From Niebla homalea (Eukaryota; Ascomycota; Lecanoromycetes; Lecanorales; Ramalinaceae), in NCBI GenBank assembly GCA_019925105.1, contig JAHGAU010000016.1:1-64000 (forward strand): a stretch of DNA of 64,000 nucleotides, read 5' to 3'. Shown one piece after another: positions 62,178 to 64,000 of this stretch. The notes below the pieces were generated by a model. The model had not been told where the DNA came from. It saw only the letters and a list, made by a program, of their open reading frames with translations, and ran no database searches. A program made the translations under genes and the position numbers. Numbering within the stretch: the first letter of the stretch is position 1; each line of letters starts with the position of its first letter.

Positions 62178-64000
62178 ATATATTAATTAATACCTTTAAC
62201 GGTAAGATTAAGGCCCTTAAGGGAGTATTTTTCCCCTTTTTATTAAAAGTTAACTTAAACGATATTAACGGTATTATATATCCCGATCCCGTATTAATAA
62301 ATAAAATAATAATATAAAATATAATAATTAAAATGATTAATAAATTAAAAAAGGATAAAGCCCCGGGATTAAATAAGATTCTTAATAAATTCTTATTAAT
62401 AATAGTTTTACCGTTTAAGAAAATTTTTATTTATTTTTTTTTAAATATATTTTAACGTTAATTATTATTTACGTAAATTTAAGGAAATAAAAACAATTAT
62501 TTTTAAGAAGTTTATTAAGTTAAATTACTTTAAAGTAAAGTTTTATATATTTATTATATTCCTTTATACGTTAAAGAAAACCTTAAAAACGGTAATAATA
62601 AAGATCCTTAATAATTATATAAAGAATTATAGATTTCTCCCTAATTAATAAATAAAAATAAAAAAAAGTTAATTAATAAAAATAACCCTTAAAGGATTAA
62701 TTAACGGCATATATACGGTATAGGGTTACGGGAAGAAGTATATTATAAGTTTTCTTTTTTTTAATATTATAAATATTTTTAATAAAATAAATTATTAAAG
62801 GTTATTATATAACTAAAAAAAAAAAAAGGATATTACCCTTCTTAATTAAGTAAATTAAAAGTTTTTTAAGCGATTAAATTATATTGATTAACCTAGGATA
62901 AAAAATAAACTTAATAAAGCCCGTTATAATAAGGATTTTTTAAAGATTACTTATTTTTCTTATATTATTTTTATTCTTTAATAATTTATTAATTAAAAAG
63001 TTTATTAAGTTAAAATAAAAGGTTTAAATTAAAAACTTTATTAACGACGTTTACCTTTTAACTTATAATATCTTTATACGTATAAATTATTTAAAAATAA
63101 AATAAATTTATAAAGTTTATCTTTAATAAATAAAAACTTATAAGGCTTAATTTACGCCGTATAAGTATAAGTTCATTTATATAATTAAAAGCTTAAAGTT
63201 ATATAATATAATAATTATAATAAACTTAAATAAAGTTATAATAAAACCGGATATTAATATTAAAGTCTTTAACTTTTAAATAAATAAAAAGCTTAATTAA
63301 AAGGATTATATAAAAAAAGTTTAAAAAAAGATAACTTTATAAAAAGAAATCTTACTTATTTTACCGTATTAATATAAAAAGCTATATTATAGAAAACCAG
63401 GACTATTTATTAAGCCGTAATAAAATTAATTATAATATATATTACGGTTATCTAATATATATTTAAGGGTACTCCGGGATATAAAAAAGAATTTATTTAA
63501 ATATTATAGAAAGTCTAAAATTAATATTTAAGAATAATTAACGGTACTTATAAAGTAACCTTTATCCCGGTATTAAAGTTTAAGCTCTTTATACCGTTAA
63601 TTAAGGTTTTATTAAATTAAATAGTTACTTAAATAAAATTAAAAAAATATATATACTTAATTATAATAATAAAAAACGGATGGATCCGTTAAAATCTTAA
63701 TAAATCTTAAGTTAAAAGGAATAAATTAAAAATACTTATCCTTTTTCTTATTAAGATAAAATAAGAATAAGTTAAAAAAGAAGTTAATCTTATCGGTATC
63801 CCGGAAATTAATTTAAGCGGGTATAAATTTCCGTTAAGCGTAAGAAAAATTAAAATTAAAAAAATTTAAAGATTAAAAGTTATAATAATTACTTTATAAA
63901 TTATAATAAAGTAAATTAAATATTAACGGAAATATAAAGACTTTATATTTTAAAGTCGTTATTATTTAAGTTTTTAATTTAAAAAAATTATTAATAAGTA
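62178..64000 (+). pseudogene. LINE ORF2: reverse transcriptase (runs off window)
   Basis: Resumes LINE ORF2 after Copia-III. 'KKDKAPGLNKI' (about 62348-62380) is the early RT block with its P/D positions converted. The catalytic FADD/YADD-type box reads 'FINDVYLL' at 63037-63060. 'YKYKFIYI' near 63165 and the following blocks align with the second LINE copy at 40140-41000. This domain order and text fit the Tad1 clade of fungal LINEs. RIP stops are everywhere. Confidence 0.85.

Larger units (their letters stand above)
48389..64000 (+). mobile_element. Tad1-like LINE, split by two LTR elements
   Basis: Pieces 48389-49777, 56616-58348 and 62173-64000 join in order when the Gypsy (49778-56615) and Copia-III (58349-62172) insertions are removed. 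They carry ORF1, then AP endonuclease, then reverse transcriptase, and run past the window end. The 5' end is well preserved ('gagagaaaggatggcgacga'). All ORFs are RIP-killed. Confidence 0.85.

Overview
The window looks like a long AT-rich block from a filamentous ascomycete (Pezizomycotina) whose repeats were destroyed by repeat-induced point mutation (RIP). Almost everywhere TpA is very common and CpA/TpG are nearly absent. Coding frames are broken mainly by TAA/TAG where Gln or Trp codons would be expected. No intact host gene is visible. What can be read is a set of nested, decayed transposable elements. The species cannot be determined from this sequence. A gene-poor AT isochore or a regional centromere flank would both fit.

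Layout. 1-892: featureless AT-rich DNA. 893-5625: copy A of a ~4.7 kb dispersed repeat with a conserved minus-strand reading frame of unknown function. 5626-23700: degraded AT-rich DNA with no recognisable family, apart from two less mutated patches (about 14220-14480 and 20040-20370). About 23700-27433: a RIP-ruined plus-strand gene with clear DUF3723 similarity, containing a 187-bp tandem duplication. About 27470-32458: a minus-strand Ty1/Copia element (Copia-II) truncated inside reverse transcriptase. 32459-40128: two copies of a second Copia family (Copia-I). A complete plus-strand copy (33389-40002, TSD TAATT) sits inside the 5' LTR of a minus-strand copy. 40129 to about 41864: the 3' end of a Tad1-like LINE with an AATC-type tail, abutting an LTR fragment (41865-41922). 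41923-48388: copy B of the dispersed repeat, carrying a 729-bp non-LTR insertion, a 614-bp hAT-type MITE and a 211-bp solo LTR. About 48390-64000: one plus-strand Tad1-like LINE running off the window. It is split by a complete minus-strand Ty3/Gypsy chromovirus-like element (49778-56615, TSD AAAAC) and a Copia-III element (58349-62172, TSD CGATA) that has lost its integrase.

The nesting gives a relative history. Repeat B came first. The LINE, MITE, non-LTR insert and solo LTR landed in or next to it. Gypsy and Copia-III landed in one LINE, and Copia-I(-) in another. Copia-II and Copia-I(+) then landed in Copia-I(-). A breakpoint near 27470 appears to have removed the left ends of several nested elements at once and joined the remainder to the 3' flank of the DUF3723 gene.

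The most interesting observations are these. (1) RIP tapers off over roughly the outermost 70-110 bp of each inserted element. The same kind of spared patch appears at an internal deletion junction, as if heterology edges protect DNA from RIP. (2) The DUF3723 relic belongs to a family known as accessory cargo of giant fungal Starship elements. (3) The dispersed repeat A/B encodes a conserved but unrecognised protein.
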